DNA from: Roseiarcus sp963798015
GTDB lineage: Bacteria > Pseudomonadota > Alphaproteobacteria > Rhizobiales > Beijerinckiaceae
Direction: 5' to 3'
Assembly: GCA_963798015.1 (NCBI GenBank)
Contig: CAWCSA010000006.1
Coordinates: 1-64,000, forward strand
Length of the DNA stretch: 64,000 nucleotides
In this document: piece after piece, positions 62,511 to 64,000 of the stretch
Numbering within the stretch: position 1 is the first letter of the stretch
Layout of the letters: every line of letters starts with the position of its first letter
The notes under the pieces: generated by a model
The model's input: only the letters and a program-made list of their open reading frames with translations
The model's database searches: none
Told to the model about the DNA's origin: nothing
Program-made: the position numbers and the translations under genes

Positions 62511-62743
62511 GGGTGGCGCGCTTTGAAGCGGCCGGAAGGAGAACGGTTCGCACGCCAATTGGTTGCAGAAAATCAGAAACCGTATTAAGCTTACCCCATG
62601 AGCAATTCCGACCCTTCCGCAAGCCAAGATCGTGGGCGCCCGTTCCGGAGCTTCGAATCCAAAGGGGAAAAAGCGATGCGAAAAATTTTTGCACGCTTTC
62701 TCCGTGTAACCAATTGATAAGTCTCAATTTACACGAGAGAATC

Positions 62744-62820
62744 CAAGGAAATCCAAGGAAATCCAACCCCCAAAATCGGGGGTTTTCGTAGCAAAACAGG
62801 GAGGCGCCAAGGAAATCCAA
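62744..62820 (+). terminator. Terminator-like hairpin framed by short direct repeats
   Basis: AACCCCC (62765-62771) and GGGGGTT (62778-62784) form a seven-bp stem with loop AAAATC, followed by TTTT, as in an intrinsic terminator. AAGGAAATCCAA occurs at 62745, 62755 and 62809, that is twice before and once after the hairpin. It lies 250 bp after rpe and may end that transcript. The rest of 62511-62878 shows no gene. Confidence 0.5.
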
Positions 62821-62878
62821 ATGGGCCGACGCGACCAACGCCACGGGCCGCCGCCGGGCAGGCGCCAGCCAGACCGGC

Positions 62879-63847
62879 TCACCGCCCCATGCAGGCGTCG
62901 GCGAGGCGCTTGAGCTCGGCCCGGCGCTCGGGCGTGACCGTCGCTAGCCGATCGGCATCGCCGGAGTGGTCGACGGCATCGGCGACGCATCGGCACCCGG
63001 TCTCGCACTCGTCGTCTGGGTGCCCTTGGGAGACGCAGGCGTGCTGGCAGGAGGCGAGGAAGGCGCTCCGGTCCGATTTCGGCGCCAGCGGTCCCCACGC
63101 CGTCAGCGCCGCGAGGAGCCCGATCAGGATCGGCTGGTGAATGAGATAGATCGGCAGGCTGTGCCGGCCGGCGAAGCCCAGCCAGCGCGCCGGCGTCGAC
63201 TTCGCTCGCCAGCGGTCCGGCCGCTTGAGCCACGTCAGGACGCCCGGCAGGCGCGTTACGCCAAGGCCGAGAAAGACAACCCCCGCCCACGGCAGGAGCG
63301 GGCGCCAGTCGAGCGTATTCGGCAGCGCCTCGCCAAGTCCGATCCAGAGGAGCCAGGGCGGATCGAAGAAAGTCTCCCGGATGAGCCACGGCGCGAGGAT
63401 CGCCGCGAGCCCGATCGCAAAGTTCACCCAGGCTGGCGTGGTCACGAACGGTCCGGCGAGGAGGCTCGCGACGGCGATGCAGTGAAGAATACCGAAGGTG
63501 ATGGGTTCGCTCGGCGCGAAGACGAAGCTGCCGGCGGTCACCAACGCCGCGGCGCCAACGACGATTGCAAGGCGACGCCAGAAGGCCCGAACGTTCAGCC
63601 CGTTGCGATGGGCAAGCGCCAGCGAAACCCCAACCAGAAGGAGGAACGTGCTCGCCACTGTGTGCGACAAAAGCCGCATCTGAGGCGTGAACGGCAACAT
63701 GGGCGGGGCTAGCCGGAAATCGGCCAAATCCCAGCTCAGGTGGTAGATCGCCATACCGACGAGCGCCAACCCCCGCGCGCAATCGATCGTGTCGACGCGG
63801 CCAAGGCGCTGCTCCGCGGCGCCTTCCGCCTCCGCGTGGACGTTCAC
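62879..63847 (-). CDS. DUF1624 (heparan-alpha-glucosaminide N-acetyltransferase-like) membrane protein
   Basis: From the GTG at 63847 the 322-residue protein opens with LGRVDTIDCARGLALVGMAI YHLSWDLADF, the typical DUF1624 start. About eight membrane helices follow, including VASTFLLLVGVSLALAHRNG and WLLWIGLGEALPNTLDWRPL LPWAGVVFLG. LGFAGRHSLPIYLIHQPILI is the conserved C-terminal motif. The tail after about residue 250 is a soluble Cys-containing segment (CQHACVSQGHPDDECETGCR C), unusual for the family core. The function in bacteria is unknown. GTGA overlaps the dapF stop, so the two are co-translated. Confidence 0.82.
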   Translation of the reverse strand: MNVHAEAEGAAEQRLGRVDTIDCARGLALVGMAIYHLSWDLADFRLAPPMLPFTPQMRLLSHTVASTFLLLVGVSLALAHRNGLNVRAFWRRLAIVVGAAALVTAGSFVFAPSEPITFGILHCIAVASLLAGPFVTTPAWVNFAIGLAAILAPWLIRETFFDPPWLLWIGLGEALPNTLDWRPLLPWAGVVFLGLGVTRLPGVLTWLKRPDRWRAKSTPARWLGFAGRHSLPIYLIHQPILIGLLAALTAWGPLAPKSDRSAFLASCQHACVSQGHPDDECETGCRCVADAVDHSGDADRLATVTPERRAELKRLADACMGR

Positions 63848-64000
63848 GGCGCCGCGGCTTCGAACAAGGTCTCGTCGAGAATGAACCCGCCCTCGTACTC
63901 GACCGGGCCGGTCATCAGCACATGATCGTCCGAGCCGCGCCACTCAATGATGAGGTCCCCACCCGGCAAGCGCACCGTTCCCTTGCGGTCCATAAGATTA
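63844..64000 (-). CDS. dapF: Diaminopimelate epimerase, C-terminal end (runs off the right edge)
   Basis: The last 51 codons on the minus strand read RKGTVRLPGGDLIIEWRGSD DHVLMTGPVEYEGGFILDE and end LFEAAAP. This is the C-terminal strand of DapF, with the conserved GGDL-I-W and MTGPVE motifs. The enzyme converts LL- to meso-diaminopimelate for lysine and peptidoglycan. The stop at 63844-63846 overlaps the GTG of the DUF1624 gene. The catalytic cysteines lie outside the window. Confidence 0.85.
   Translation of the reverse strand, partial: NLMDRKGTVRLPGGDLIIEWRGSDDHVLMTGPVEYEGGFILDETLFEAAAP

Noticed and set aside
62744..62820. CRISPR-like array in the AAGGAAATCCAA repeats
   Set aside because: There are only three copies, two of them overlapping, with no spacer of regular length and no cas genes.

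Overview
The window is GC-rich DNA from an alphaproteobacterium, most probably of the order Hyphomicrobiales (Rhizobiales). The main evidence is the housekeeping run tsaB-rimI-miaB-ybeZ-ybeY-corC-lnt-(XRE regulator)-metK-trmB, the choXWV choline importer, the fused cysNC, and many rhizobial-type insertion sequences. I cannot name the genus.

Layout. 1-14.5 kb is a decayed, mobile-element-rich stretch. It holds an IS66 remnant, an orphan NMT1/THI5-like binding protein, two IS3-family elements (the second split by a 2.7-kb serine-recombinase element), a broken MGH/GH63-type glucosidase gene beside intact gnd and a polyphosphate/ROK glucokinase gene, tRNA-Pro(CGG), a single-domain receiver protein, the first IS630 copy and a broken proline racemase-family gene. 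14.7-28 kb is core chromosome on the minus strand: opgD, trmB, metK with a structured leader, an XRE regulator, lnt, corC, ybeY, ybeZ, miaB, rimI, tsaB and argB. One dead HTH gene interrupts it between corC and lnt.

28-42.4 kb is a methylated-amine/choline island. choXWV imports choline or betaine, betA oxidises choline, and a dimethylglycine/sarcosine dehydrogenase-like GcvT protein and an MttB-family methyltransferase act on betaine-derived methylamines. An esterase and a MASE1 histidine kinase/FixJ-type regulator pair lie among them, and IS481 and IS630 debris sits between choV and the dehydrogenase gene. 42.6-48.5 kb holds ddl, a PHI/SIS protein, a broken small gene, dgoA plus a frameshifted dgoK, an L,D-transpeptidase and a VapBC-type toxin-antitoxin pair.

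48.5-55.8 kb is a complete aerobic benzoyl-CoA (box) pathway. A benzoate-CoA ligase gene diverges from boxR, followed by boxC-boxA-boxB, with TGCA-type repeats in both control regions. Benzoate is activated to benzoyl-CoA, epoxidised by BoxAB and ring-cleaved by BoxC. 55.8-64 kb holds a broken hypothetical gene, a second nearly identical IS630 copy, a GST, cysNC and cysD separated by an elaborate palindromic repeat, rpe, a DUF1624 membrane protein and the 3' end of dapF.

I saw no CRISPR array, rRNA, prophage module or evident new defence system. The least explained items are the serine-recombinase element with its small genes, the cloverleaf-like palindrome between cysD and cysNC, the metK leader, and the choline island with its sensor pair.
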